From assembly GCA_038030265.1 (NCBI GenBank), contig CM075938.1, forward strand, positions 15,539,009 to 15,603,008: a stretch of DNA of 64,000 bases, in the 5' to 3' direction. The DNA comes from Corythucha ciliata (lineage: Eukaryota; Arthropoda; Insecta; Hemiptera; Tingidae). Below the pieces are notes generated by a model. That model had not been told where the DNA came from and did not search any database. It saw only the letters and a program-made list of their open reading frames with translations. A program made the position numbers and the translations under genes. Every line of letters starts with the position of its first letter. Position 1 is the stretch's first letter. Below are positions 23,174-35,914 of this stretch, in pieces.

Positions 23174-23776
23174 TTTAGAGTGAAACTTTGAAGATTAATA
23201 TTTTGTAGGCGCTTGGTTATTTTAGGGTATGAATCGTCAGATTAGCCATTTTCAATGGCGCGGAATGGTTGCTATTTGGCCATTTTTAGAGCGCGAATGC
23301 ATGATTTTGGCAATTTCAGGGCAAAAATCGTCGGTTCAGATATTTTTATGGTGCGAATCGTCAATTTAGCTATTTTTAAGGCACACATACGGCAATTTTT
23401 GTCATTTTTTCAGATCGAATAACCAGTAAGGCGCAAATTGTCTTCAGTTTCACCAATATTTGTTAGAAAATAGGTACCTACCTACTCATAATTATTTGCT
23501 ATTTGTTTAGACTCGAATAGTCTACCAAGATATTCCTAAGGCCGAACGGTCATCAGTTTGCCATTTTCGGGTCGTGAGTTGTCTGTTTGGTTATTTTAGA
23601 AGCGTGAGTGAGTTTTGCCAGAGTATTTTTGAGTTGGCAAGAGTTTTGACATTTTTAGGTGTGAATTGCCAACTTGGCTATTTCTAAATCATGAATTGTC
23701 AGTTAAACCATTCAAGCATTTCCGAGGCGCGAATTGTCATTTAGGCCAGTTTCAGGGCGAGAATAGTCCGCTTGAC

Positions 23777-24060
23777 TATTTCCACAGGCGCGTATCCAGG
23801 GGGGGGGGGGTCCACTAGGTCCGGACCCCCCGCCCCACGATATTTCAGATTTATTTCACATGTTCTGAAGGAGGCTTCTTATTTTCAATTTCTCCGCTCA
23901 CTCATTGGAATAATATCGCACAACAATGATAATAGTAATGTTAATAATAATAATATGTAGTTAAAAACTGAAAAGAGTAATCGTATAGTGGAAATACCCC
24001 CCCCCGCAGCATCGGACCCCCCCCCCCCCAAGAAATCCTGGCTACGCGCCTGTATTTCCA
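23777..24060. mobile_element. hAT-type MITE (268 bp) with perfect 8-bp TSD
   Basis: The element spans 23785-24052. The left end is caggcgcgtatccagg followed by a long G run. The right end is its mirror (a C run, then cctggctacgcgcctg). Both flanks carry tatttcca (23777-23784 and 24053-24060), an 8-bp duplication typical of hAT. The interior is AT-rich and non-coding, with a trinucleotide-rich stretch (aataataataat) near 23943. Related termini occur singly at 8083, 17773 (minus), 29723 and 39022. Confidence 0.85.
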
Positions 24061-24388
24061 GCGGACTAATCGCCAGTAAAGTCCATTTTTAGGGTGCGAA
24101 CGGTTAGTTTACCCATTTATAGAGCACGAATCACCAGGTTCATCATTTTCTGGTACAAATAGACTGTTTTGCAATTTCAAAAGCGCCGAACGTCAGTTTT
24201 GCCATTTGATGGCACGAATGATGAGCGTTTTTCGAGCATGAATTATGCCGGTTTGGCAATTTTCAGAACACGAATTGTCAGTTTAGCCATTTTAAAGTTG
24301 CGATTCGTCAGTTTTACTATTAAGGGGCGCAAATAGTCAATTTAGCAGGTTTCAGCTGTTTTTAGCTATTTTTAGTAGAGCTAAGCGC

Positions 24389-24719
24389 AAATAGACCTTG
24401 AAGATGGTGTAATGGATACAATGCTCGCTTCGCAACCCAGCGGGCCTGGGTTCGAATCCAGCTATTGCCCATTACACTATAAGGCTGCGACGAGCTGTGA
24501 CACGGCTCACTCGGCTTCGTGTGGGCGTTCACGGCGGTGTGCGTATGACAAACCGCGCATCGACCGGAACACCCGCGTAGTACGGGTGTGAAGTGCACAG
24601 CTGATGGAGTTACTTGGTATGGTGTAAGAGCCACACGAGCTTAGGCGCCAGCGGGCTCGGTAAATCCGAGTCCGCACCCTCAAGAAAAAAAAAAAAAAAA
24701 AAAAAAAATAGACCTTGAA
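24389..24719 (+). mobile_element. tRNA-derived SINE with poly(A) tail and 14-bp TSD
   Basis: The body at 24403-24705 begins with a tRNA-like head. An A-box-like tggtgtaatgg lies at about 24405-24415 and a B box ggttcgaatcc at about 24449-24459. These are the internal promoter elements used by RNA polymerase III. A body of roughly 220 bp follows, then about 22 A residues. The 14-bp direct repeat aaatagaccttgaa flanks it (24389-24402 and 24706-24719), the hallmark of LINE-mediated insertion. The AATGGATA in the head resembles arginine tRNA D-arms, but the parent tRNA is uncertain. A truncated minus-strand relative of its 3' part lies at 47784-47838. Confidence 0.88.
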
Positions 24720-24905
24720 AACGTTACGTACGGTCAATTTTTTGGGCGCAGATCGCGAATGACCAGTTTCTCCATTTTAGACGGAAATACTTTGAAGATT
24801 CAAATTTGTAGTGCTTTTGGGGGAGTTTGGTTTTTTTGTCAGGGAATGATTTGTCAGTTGAGCCATTTTGAATAGTGTGCGGCTTTGTCTATTTGGTCAT
24901 TTCCC
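24720..24905. repeat. C array, continuation after the SINE
   Basis: C units resume immediately after the SINE duplication (gatcgcgaatgaccagtttc, aatgatttgtcagttgagcc). One segment here, ctttgaagattcaaatttgt, also occurs at 23185 and in reverse at about 60740, showing longer units within the array. Confidence 0.65.
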
Positions 24906-27900
24906 ACACATTTTTCGACGCCAAGGCGTCGCCAAGGCCACAAGTGGGCTACTACGTCATACCCATATATCCCACCCGTATGAACAATTGAACATCCGAG
25001 AGGTGCGGGTGGGTCCTTTTTCGAGAATTCTGCAACACCTCATTGAAATCGTTTCAGCGCCACTGTATGCATAAGTGTCACTGATTGCCCTCCAGAAAGT
25101 GAAAACTTGTCCTTTTAGCATGGTCCACTTGTTTCATGTTCTGTGGTCCGCAATTTGTGATTGGTTATGTACACAACATGTACACCGAACACATTACTTT
25201 CGCCACCGCTGCCTCACCCTCATTCCATCTGAAAATTGTTTTACAGTCATTTTCTTACACGAATCACTCAACTTCACACTGTCTTGTGTAATTATAAACC
25301 TCGTAAATTCAAATCATCCGAGAATTCCCTTCGCTCTACTTACGTCGTTCCGGTGTGAGGGGAGGGGTGGTAATAAACGAGGAATACATTCCAACTCGCC
25401 CCGAACCCGTCACTGTTTCCAATTCGCCAAACACAGATTCACGACTCGAGATAAACATCTGAATAGATTTCGCATCGACTCCGCTCCCACCCCCAACAGC
25501 GAGTGTATTGTGTCTGCAACTTATTTAAATGGTTATGGATGAAATTCAGGGGGAAAAAAAGAGAAAAAAATCGAGGCCCCAGGGACTTCAATCTTATGTA
25601 AAATTAGAAGAAAAAATTATGGAATTCCAGAAACGATCTAGTGCAAATCACGATAGCTTGCCTATTTAGATAGTAGTTTTAATTTATTTCTTAACAGCTT
25701 AAAAAACTTTTAGTTTCTCATAATGATTGTATAATTCTCTTTAGCTCTGAAAATTTCGCCGGAAGCATTTTTTTTTTTTTTTTGAGCGCTTAACTACGCA
25801 ATATTTAAAAAAGTGAACGCTTATAGCAGAGCGAAATGTGTCAGTTGTTTTGATCTTTGCTTTTGACACAATCTTAAAACGTATAGACAGGCGAGGGTGT
25901 GAGAGGAAATAGAAAGAAAGTAGAAAAACGATGTGTCAAAACAGTTGCAATCTTGGAGAAGTATTTTCTGTCTGATGTCTCGAAAGCCGATTAGTAGGAC
26001 AGTGTGTTGGTGGTGGCGCCGATGTTTTTTTTTTTTTTCTGAACGGCATGAATGAAGGAGATAAAGAGATGGAAAATGCCTGAGTGCTTAGAAGGTAAAC
26101 ATTGAACATGGATGTGACTTATACAGTTAACTGGGAACTCGTCAACAAAGGTCCGCTTGGCGGGGGGTCAAACTCCTTTTTATATAAATGCTTGTAGAAT
26201 ATTTGTTTCTTGTCATCCATTATTCAAACTTTGAGCCGAAAAAAAAGGACTAGAAGTATTAATGTGAAGCCAAAGAAAGAAAAAACAAAATATCTCGCTA
26301 CGTTAAAAGTTTTTAGAAGCTGTTCCATCCAACTGTTATAGTATTTTTATTGCCGAAAGTTTAGAATGTAAGGAATCAATAAAATGAATCGCTCAAGGAG
26401 AGACGTTTATAAAAACTAATCGGCTTCGACGGAGTAAAAGAAAGCACCTGGTGCTATAAAATTGAATTATTTTTGCGTCAATCTTTCCAGTTAAATGACA
26501 GGTTACCCTTCTGATACGGTAACTCTTCATTCTTTCGCCTACCTATGGTAAATTTTTAACGTTAAAATAAAACTTAGTAGGATTGCTTCCCGTTGAAACC
26601 GTTAGACTCTTTAGAATTAGAAGAACGAAACCGCCGAGAAGGAATAAACACGCTATTTGGATTCGCCTAGCGTTCAAGATAAAACCAAGTGTTATAGATT
26701 TCCGTAAAAAAGACGGCTCCGGAATTCTGTAGGATACACCCATTATGTTTAAATGGAACGTGATCCCAAACCCCTCCACCCAATCCCCCGACCATCCTCA
26801 TCACAGCAAAACTCGTCGCAGGTCTCCAGGTTGAAGATGCGCCGGTACTTTTCCATCGAACTCTCCTCTCTCGGGTCGTAATTTTAAACAAAAAAAGAAG
26901 GCCTGTAATTATTACAACCACCAACTCAAACAAAAGTCCAAAAAGGGCCTGTTTTCTTAATGGAACTGATTCCTCGCCCAGCTAGTAATCTTCTTTTCCA
27001 TTTTTTTTTTTTTTTTTTTTTTGACATCCCACGTTTTGAAGAAGCAATAGCCCAAAAGGAATCCATCACACAGCCCTCGAGGGACGACGGCTAAAGCAAC
27101 TCCCTTAACGTGTTGCACAATAAATAAAAGTACCACAAAGCGGGTTATTATTGTTTCGACGCTTATTTAAAAAATTGACAAAATAACCGAACAGAATGCC
27201 CCGAAGGGTTCCTTTTATCGCTCTTGAACGCCTCAAAACCATTCATTTTCAAGCGGTCCCGTGGTTCATAAATCAATTAATTATGCCCAGTAGCGAGTGT
27301 AATATTAATTATTTTCGCTACTGTTCATTTTGAAATCCTTCTTCCCGGTTTACTCCAGATTTTTCGTGAATATTTCATGTCCGTTTAAAGAGTGGTTTTA
27401 ATTAAAAATAGAAAGTTAAGAATATTTTTAGCAGAACAATAACTTGAAAAGCATTCACGACAGGAGTCCGCATCTATGAAAGGGGAGGGGATTTCGCGGT
27501 GAATATTCTTTGCAGTTATTATTTTTTGGACCAGCCAAGTCGCACTTTTTTTCTCTCTTTTATGTCGGTAGTTTCTATTCAAATAGCTTTATACGCCAGT
27601 GTTTACTTATTTTAGTCTTTTAGAGCAAGTTAATCTTAAACAATTTTAAGATGAAACGTTCTTCTTTTCAACGTTTTTTTTTTTCTTCATAAAGTCCTTG
27701 AGCGTGATTGATTTATGAATTGAGATGCACCGACCCGAAAGATGCAAATTTAGAAAGCAATGGAAAGGTACTGGCGGTAACGGATTTGTTTTTTTCAGTT
27801 CTTTTCGTCCAAAAAAAAAAAAAAAAAATGGGGAAAAAACGTTTATTCCGGTTCCCTGCATTTTTTTTTTTTTTCTAGGCTATTCCTCTTCTAGGGAATA

Positions 27901-30300
27901 TTTTACATTCGAGCGAACTTCATCATTTGATGTTTATAGCGTTTTAAACAGGATCCAGCGCGGGAGGGAACTCTTGGGGGACGGAAGAGTGGCGCCTGCA
28001 GCCTAAAAACTTGTTGCTGGATGGAAAAATCCCTGAGTCGAGCCATTTTATTCTTATCGTGGGAATATCTATAATAGAAAAATGATTACCTAACCTCTTA
28101 TTGAACGGCTGGATCTGGAAGTCCACATGATGCAGCGGTAAGGGGGGGGGTTACGGGGTGAAGACCCGAGTTGACACGCAGGAGGCTATATAAGCTTCTT
28201 CTATTCATCGTAAAGAAGAGGCTCTCGTGGTGGAGTCCTGCAGTCCAGCATGATGTTGAATGGTTGGGTGGCCAGGGGGGGGGGGGGATTATTTTGAGCT
28301 CACAGCTGTCGTAAATGTCAAACATGAGCAACATTTTTAGAGGTGGTCTATCAGAGAATGCGGGATAGAGAGACTATGCACACTTGTTACTGAATTCACC
28401 GTTAATATAGTCGCGTTGGGCCCTGCAATTGGAAGCACTGAAGTCCTATATCGGGCGAGCCGCGAAGCAGGACTTCTCTGACCCACTCAGGAGTGGATAA
28501 AATCCACTCAGTTGCGTTTGGCTTAGAACCGGCTGTATTTCTCGGTTGAGCGTCATACGAGGAACTCATAAACCAAGTCGGCTTGCTCATACCGGTAACT
28601 TCCAGAAAATAACCCTATGTGAAGGTGGGAGGTGCAGGGAGGAGGGAAACCGGCTATTCTTCTATTTCCAGGATAATTTTTCTGGTGTCTATTGTGTCCG
28701 AAAGGCGGAGTTTTATTGGATAAACAGTGAGTTGTAAATCGAATCGTCAATATTGGTCATACAATGATGAATTCATACCGGAAATTGGAAGGGAAAAAGT
28801 CAGAGCATGATCACCGGTCATGCCACCTCGCCAGCCTGGCTCTGTCCAACGCCTGTCCTTTGCCCACCGAACCTGGCCTCACCTTAGCCCGACTTAGGCT
28901 CGCAGAGTGCCGGACCATCGGCCCAGCGGGCAGGAGCATCCTATACTTTGAATATCCATGTTTCAGCTACTTTTCCAAGGCCACCTTCTCTTACCACACC
29001 CTCTCACGCCACAGTTATTGACGCCAGAACTCGATGCAACATGTTCAAATGAGGGTGGCGGAGGAAGCTTTGATCCTGTAAACCAGGATGATGCAACATT
29101 GCGAAATATTAAGACATGATTGTACGGTTTGCGGGACAAATTTTCATCAGGAACAAGTTGATATTAGACCAATTTTTGTGCGCTAATTTGGTTACTTAGC
29201 TGCATAAATTTGTAGAGCATGGCAACGTGTTTCGTTAGCTCGGTAGTTTGGTAGTCCTAGCGTACGACAATTCGATCCGTCATGGAGCAGTGAGTTCATA
29301 AGCGATGGAATTATCTTACCCTAGGCTGATATTCTACACTCCACAGTTTGAGGAAAACGTAAAATCCAATTTAAATCTGATTGAGAAGGCTCTGCGCTTC
29401 GGTGGTGTGCAGTGGCGTATTGACCTCGGCAGTGCGATTGTTCGTAGGTTGACCAGTGATTAAACGAGGGACGCGTGGCTGGCCGGGGGTGGGTCCAAAA
29501 TGAGTTAATCCGAGGGGGTGGATCCAAAATGGCGACATGTGGGGCGTGGTTGGCCGGGGGCCGGTGGCTGAGGCAGGTCCTAATTGGTGGATCTGAGGGT
29601 GGAATGGGATGTGGGCTGGTCCAAAATGGCCGTTCCGATGGTGGGAAGGGGCTGGGGGTGGCTTGGAACGGCCCGGTATCTCCGTATCTCAGTATCCTGA
29701 TCCCTAATATAGGCCACGGGCAGTGGTGGATCCAGGGGGGGGGGCTAAGGTGCCATGCCCCCCCCCCCTTGGATTCGAAGTCACTTGAGCAAATAAATCA
29801 GCAAAACAGACTCCAAAATCACATCGAGTCAAATTTTAGGGTCATTCTCTCAAAGGTACTGGTCTGGGAAACACGTGATTCATGAGTCCCCTCCAAGAAT
29901 CCCTCCAAGTCCCTCCAAGAAATACAGACAGTTCCAGGTTGACACGTGTTTCGCGTCATGGTCGCTCGTATCAGCCGACTTTCTCTACCCTAGGGTCACT
30001 ATAGACTATAGTACGAGCGGTCGTTAAAAAACAAACCCACCCCGAATGCAAGGTTGCCACCATCATGTCTTAAAAAGCGTCCATGGATCCATCCATGAGG
30101 CACGACACCTGAGTTGCCCAGCGAGTTCCATGTGCATCCGGACTCTTCTTTGGACTTCAGCGCTGTCCGCTGTAAAGTTCGTGCGCTATTTTAAAACGAA
30201 GGCTTCAAAGTGGGAGCCCTTTCATAGAATCTTCCTATTCAAAATTCGTCTCAATTTTCGGATTCCCCTTTTGGAGAATCCCAAAATATTCGTAAGGTTG
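24906..30300. other. Mostly unique DNA without supported genes
   Basis: The longest frame here (25075-25542, 155 codons) has no recognisable domain and no evidence of splicing context, so I do not call it. There are homopolymer T runs near 25770, 26030 and 27000-27022, and A/T runs near 27812-27870. A small hairpin with 9-bp arms (cagtagcga / tcgctactg) lies at about 27288-27323. Around 28440-28510 two further short hairpins occur. A hAT-like end is at 29723. Exons of a larger gene cannot be excluded. Confidence 0.4.
29723..29800 (+). mobile_element. Solo hAT-like terminus with opposed G and C runs
   Basis: The sequence cagtggtggatccagg runs into a 9-base G run, then a C run, then ttggattcgaagtcacttga. 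It is homologous to 8083-8135. The G and C runs face each other about 15 bases apart and could form a hairpin. The partner end was not located. Confidence 0.5.
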
Positions 30301-30375
30301 GAGCTTTAGAGTGGTTTGAGCTTTCTGTGTTTAGAGCTTCCCTGTGGTTTGACCTTTTTTTGCGGTCGGCAGGGG
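30301..30375. repeat. G array fragment
   Basis: Three to four units of the G type (gagctttagagtggtttgag, agcttccctgtggtttgacc) end at a poly-T/GCGGTCGGC segment. Confidence 0.5.
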
Positions 30376-30489
30376 TAGTCAGTTGCCCTGTCGACTTTGA
30401 AGCGCAGACATAGTGGGGCAGCTGACCACTCTCAGATACCTCCAGTAAGTAAAAATCCATCAGGATCGCCACATTTTGTATAGCAAAAA

Positions 30490-31130
30490 TGTTTGCAGGT
30501 ACGGCTCAGCAATAAACCAATTTTTTCGATTTCCAGCACCAATTTTGTGCTTCTTTTGTGCTGATCCCACAAATTTCGTGAGTTTAACTAATTTAAAACC
30601 CACTTTCGTGCGGTTTTTGTGATTTTTCCTGATTTCTCTTGCCGAAAAATTAGCTATTTTCCTGTATCTGGCTCACTGAAAAACACGTTTCTCAGATTTC
30701 GCTCTCTAATAACCGATGTTGTGGATATTTTATCGTGTCGAGTTCATTAAGAAATAAATATCACCTACATATTTAGTTGTAGGTAGCTGACAAACCAATG
30801 TCGCGTGGTAGCTCAATTCAGAGACCGCATTTTAAAGCCATTTTCACAGGATTGATTCACCAAAAATCAAATCTCGAATTTCGATCTCGGAAATGACACA
30901 TTTTGCGGAATTTTCTCGCAAAATAAAAATATTTCCCGAATCCGGTACACTGTAAAATAAATGTATCGGATTTTGCTCACTAAAATCCAATTTCATATTT
31001 TTTTTGTGCCAGTAAACCAATTTCGCTGGTTGGCCCAAATCAGATTGGTCTCTAAATTGGGCCACCCAGTGAAATAATGGTTTGCCGGCAATGAAAATCC
31101 CCCAAAATTGCTTTTTCAATTAGCGAAATC
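30490..31130. repeat. F array, block 6
   Basis: Units include aaaccaatttcgctggttgg, ccacaaatttcgtgagttta and ggattttgctcactaaaatc, about 35-45 bp apart. Confidence 0.65.
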
Positions 31131-31680
31131 CGAGAAATGCCACGCCAAGGTCACAATTTTAGCGAAACGTCACACATGGGTGAGAAAAAAAAACTGTTTC
31201 GAAACGGCTGCGGCAATACCGAGGGAAAAATTTACGCTAAATGCCCCCATTCTGTGGGCAAAATGCAACATCGAGGGAAACACGTTCAACTCGCGAATTG
31301 TATGAGGAACTGTCTATTTCCTAAAAATTACCATGGAAAATTGTGTTGCTATTGTCCAATTAAAGTCAAAAATGGGAAAGAATTCACGGGAAACTCAACA
31401 ATGGAGGCGTAATTTATTTTTAAAAAGCTCCAATTTTAGAACAAAACGTCACACCAAGGCCAATATTTAAGCGTAAGGCCTCATTCAGGGCAAAATTCGG
31501 GCAAAACTGCGCATGCTAAGCATTATTTACGCGAACTGTCGCATTCAAACCGGAATTCACACGCAACACAATACCCGACTGTTGGCAAAAGATAACATTC
31601 GGGGAATCACTCTCTGACGAGAATCATCAATTTCAAGACAAAAGCCATGCGAAATGCCTCACCAACGGATTTTTTTAGGT
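31131..31680. repeat. H array, copy 2
   Basis: Units such as gccaaggtcacaattttagc, aaatttacgctaaatgcccc and gcgaaatgcctcacc span about 550 bp. The last part aligns with the H array at 8270-8535, including the passage into A-like units. Confidence 0.65.
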
Positions 31681-31980
31681 GAAATTGTCTATTTCATGAA
31701 AAAAATTGTCAGTTTCACGAAGAAATTGTCGATTTCATAAGGAAATTGTTCGTTTTTTGAGAAAACTTGCAACTTCATGAGAATTCTTAAGCTGACGAGC
31801 TAATGGTTGACTTTATGATTAAATTTTCAGTTTAAAAGGTGTCAATTTAATGAGAACATAGTCAGTTTCAATAGGAATTTGTCATTTTTATCAGCAAATT
31901 GTCAAATTAATTTGCAAATTATCAATTTGAAATAGAAATTGTCAATTTGAAGCAGAAATAGTCAATTTGTTTTGTGGTTG
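31680..31980. repeat. Diverged A-like array
   Basis: Units of gaaattgtcaatttcatgag type with frequent indels, unlike the strictly 20-bp array at 16.4-17.3 kb. Examples are aaattgtcgatttcataagg and aaattatcaatttgaaatag. It is followed by two G units at 31970-32050. Confidence 0.7.
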
Positions 31981-32050
31981 GCCTTTTTTTGCGGTTGAAG
32001 CTTTAATGGCGTTTGGAGCTTTGCTGTAATTCAGAAAGCCCGCGAAATTG

Positions 32051-35000
32051 GCTTTGGTGGCATGTCTTTGTTTCTCATAGGTGTACTTTAGGGCTGTCGA
32101 TTTGCGTGGCCGCTGTCCGTGAGAAAAGTCGTGTGACCCCTGAAAACGGGCTGAAGCAAGTGCACCGTGGAAATCAAAGCGTGGAAGTAATCTATTCGAA
32201 CCGAAAACTCTCCTGCGGCATTCACGGCCCTATAATGAGTTACTGATTCCCCCCACGTGCAGAGGGCTGATTCATTAATAACCTGCGTGATCAAGGATGT
32301 TCTGTATAATTCACGCCAGCTCTTATAACAGCACATATTTATGTTATAAGGTATCCTCTGTGCCCAGAACGCGCATGCTTTCGCAAGGTCGCAACTCAAA
32401 GATCTTAGAAGTACGGAACATGATTGTGAGTTTTGCTCATAGCGCGAGCTCATTGATGCGTGACAATGCATTACGAAATGAAAAAGACAAAGATTTAATA
32501 AAGAACAAAATAGTATTACTTATAACCCGCATTGTATCTATGAGCCCACGCACGCAGGCTATAGCTCAAGCCTATTATTAGTGGGGATAGAGTTTAGGAA
32601 GAATTCCACGAAGCAAGAAATCCCGCCGATAACATTACCAGAGACTACATTTTTTTCTTACTACTGTAACTCTGAAGATTGAATAAGATTATCCGCATCA
32701 TCCGTAAAAGGATACTACAATACGGATTACCACGAAGTTTACCCTTGAAGAGTTATGGTAACTCTAAAGAGTGTGAGAGACAGAAAAAAGTCTCCGCTTT
32801 GTGAAACCCGTGCCAACGCAAGATGAATTTCAAGAGCATAATGACTATACGCGTTGAAACGCATTGTTAAAGTAATAATTGTGAGAGAATAAAAGAGTAC
32901 GAAAGATGAGAACGAAGGGAGTGAAAAATTGTGGCGGCGACCACTCATCGTGCTGCTTCTTTAACACCCTAATGGGAATGGATTTCTTGTGGTGGGTGTG
33001 TTGAAGGGGAGGGGAGGGGGGTTGCATTACTTAACTTAGGAATGAGAATCTCGAAGAAAGGGTGAATGTGTGAGGATATTGTAATTAAAAAAAAAGCTCG
33101 AAGTATATGTCCTTGAGATACAGTGTTAAGGTCTTTTCAAGTGAAACCGTCATTGGAAAGAGAGCCCCCCCCCCCCCGCCACTCGTTGAACGAAGTTTTC
33201 ACAGTAAAAAGAAAATGAAAGTGACGAGCGGCTTTCTTCTGTATACATTTCTTTATACAGGAACATAACTCTCATTATTCCCTGTACTTGAGCACCCATG
33301 TAGGATATTTTTCAAAAGTACATAAGATGAGTAATAACGTATCTACACACATCGTTAATTAACGGACCCATTGATGTCCTACACGCAATAACACGGGCTT
33401 AATGAGTCAAAATCACATGATTTTATTCTTATTTATCCTCTGACAGCTGTCAAAGATAATGATTTCTACACTGGAATTTGAGATTAAAAAATAAAAATTC
33501 TGGGAGGCTTGTAAAAGGTGCTTCGTTTGGACGAAAGGTACATGCAAACCTTGGCATTTGGATAAAGCAGAGCTATCTCTTTACAATGGGTCATCACGCT
33601 CGCAGGACAAACAGGCAAACTGTGGGGTGTGAGGAGGGTTTTTTCTTTTTATATATCGCCCAAAAGAGACCGCAATTTACGAGTGTCAAAATCGAAATGT
33701 ACTAATAAATTCTCACGTGCATTTATTATTAGACAAAGTCCTAGAAACGTGTTTAGCTTTTTTTTATACAACCATAAATCAATCGAACTTTAATTAAAAT
33801 TCTTCGCATTTCCCAGCTTTTAACTTCCTCATTTTACGAGACGCACTTTTGAATCGTGTGCACCCATGCTTCTCCGGAGCTGCACGAGTCTCGTGCCATA
33901 AAATACGAGCCTAGATATCTTGGTAAAGTAGGCTCTGATTAATGGATTCTGAAGAGAAGGAAGACGGGGTATGGAGGATGCGTTCGTTTATTCCTTTTTA
34001 TCAGCCACTTCAAACGACCTTGAACGGACGAACGAGACCCTTATATGTAGGTACAAGTATAGAGCGTAGTCCTATTTTTCTCTAGCGTGTTTATTTCCCT
34101 TTCACTATCGAGCCTGTTAGTCCTCTGCTTCTTCCTCTTCTTCTTTTTCATCGTTGCTTCTTTCCTTCCCACTATGCTTGCCGTTTTCCTTCAATTGCAA
34201 ATTTTTGAACAAGATTTACGCGATACGATACAATCCAATCTTACAGTCCATGAATACATAAAAAAAAAACACACCTTTTTGAAGTAGAAACAAACTATAG
34301 ACACCCCACGGTGTCCTTTCTCTGGGAGTGGGAAGGAAAAGCTGCGTTTGGACATTGGGCTCTGTCCACAGTATAATTACACCAAATTATTAATTCAACG
34401 ATTCCGAAGGCGAAGGGAGTATACATTGTTAGCGAACCAACAGCGGTAAAACAAACAAATGTATTTCGTAATGAAGAGAACTCAGAGGCCACTCTGAAAC
34501 AAACGAACACGATGAACGCTCATTTCTGGTCCTTTGGGTATTGAAAGAGGGGGGGGGGGTGCGTGCACTGGCTGCCCGGCCACTGTGATGCGTTTTCGGC
34601 TGGAACCGTCTGTTCTTGTGTTCAAAGTGGCTCGAGAGAGAGAGAGACTCACAGTCCGCACATTTTGTTCACATGATTGGAAATATTTGAGAAGGTGACC
34701 AACCTGATAAGGTTTTGGGTGGGATTTTGAGGTAGGCGTAATTAATTTGCGCTCTACATGGTGTACGAGGAACCAGGAGGAGGAACAGCTTCGTAGGAAT
34801 AGGGTGCCCCAGACGTCCTACTTTCGCCGTACATGTCCTACTTTTTTGAGAGTCCGTGTAAGTCCGCGTGCTCATTTTTAAGGTGTCCGGGGAGAGGTTA
34901 AAACTGACCTCTATTTTGTCCTATACTCTTCAGTCCCAACATGTAACGTCTGGTGATTGTGATCCCCAACTTATCATCAAACAATCAATAATCTTATGTA

Positions 35001-35180
35001 ACTTGTAATTTATTATATCAATAATTCAATTAAAATGTATATTAACATAGATATAACTCAATAACATTTACACAATAATTACAACAATACGTGTAACAAT
35101 TACGTACCTATAACATCAATAATCTCATTACACTGTTTTGCGGATCGAGCCAGGGACAGAAATGTTGAGAGAGCCCCTTA
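32051..35180. other. Unique DNA without supported genes
   Basis: A 127-codon minus-strand frame (32088-32471) and several shorter ones overlap plus-strand frames and resemble no family. A C run of about 11 lies near 33167-33177, a G run at about 34550-34560 and (AG)n at 34633-34648. No RNA gene was recognised. Confidence 0.4.
34633..34648. repeat. (AG)n microsatellite
   Basis: A short run of about eight GA/AG dinucleotides. Confidence 0.75.
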
Positions 35181-35890
35181 GTCCCCAAATAACAAGGAAA
35201 ACCCTTTTTACGCAGCCTTGAATTACGTCTTTTTCTCAATTTCAGGTGCGAAGTGGCCTCCGGAAACCGCGAGGTTGCGTTTTCTCAATTTTAGCCGCAA
35301 AACAGCGTGTTTCTCAATATTCGCCAAAGAATCGGCGCTTTTTCTAAACTTTTCTTCAATTTAGGCCACGCGAAGTTGCCTCAAGAATTCTCGAAATTAG
35401 TGTTTGCTCAATCAGCAATTAAGTGATTTATCTCAATTTTAACCAAGAATTAGCAATTTCCCTCCATTTTAGCCCTGAAATAACGTTGCTATCAATTTTA
35501 TCTGCGAGTTAGCGTTTTTCTCTATTTTATTCGCAAATCAGCGATGTAATTATATCCATTCGCAAAATTCGCGTTTTTCTCTTTGTACCTGCGAAATCAC
35601 CTTTTTATCTATTTTAGCAGTGAATTAGCGCATTTTCTCAAGTCTATTTTCGAATTCTCGAATAGTGTTTTTCTCACCTAGTTTTTCTCTCAAATTTTAC
35701 TAACGAATTAAGCGCTTTATCTCTTGGTCTCGAATAAGAACCTTTTCTCACAAATTCTCGCGGGAGTCAGCGCTGTTTCCAAATTTCAACCACTAATATT
35801 TGCCTTGAATGAGCGCTTTTTCCCTATTTCAGCCAAGGATTATAACGTTTTCTCAATTTCCGAAACGAGTTAGTGATTTTTTTACAGTCC
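35180..35890. repeat. E array, copy 4 (reverse orientation)
   Basis: Units read gcgaattagcgtttttctc and ctcaattttagccgcaaa, the reverse complement of the E unit. Spacing is about 28-35 bp over 700 bp. It abuts an F block at about 35900. Confidence 0.8.
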
Positions 35891-35914
35891 TACAACTTAA
35901 AACCCCATCCGAAC

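Larger units (their letters stand above)
22620..24385. repeat. C array, copy 1
   Basis: Units of about 28-35 bp consist of gtcagtttggccattttta followed by a gcg(c)gaat segment. They are heavily diverged and continue after the SINE to about 24905. The array hosts two DNA elements (22943-23173 and 23785-24052) and a SINE. The same array follows the B array at 62280-63810 in the same orientation, and in reverse at 60480-60720. Confidence 0.8.

Noticed and set aside
24403..24475. Functional tRNA gene
   Set aside because: A and B boxes are present but no closed acceptor stem is evident, and the unit continues into a body, poly(A) tail and TSD, so it is a SINE head.
25075..25542. 155-codon plus-strand frame as a gene
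   Set aside because: No domain recognised and nothing around it suggests an exon. A chance frame of this size is expected in 64 kb with six frames.
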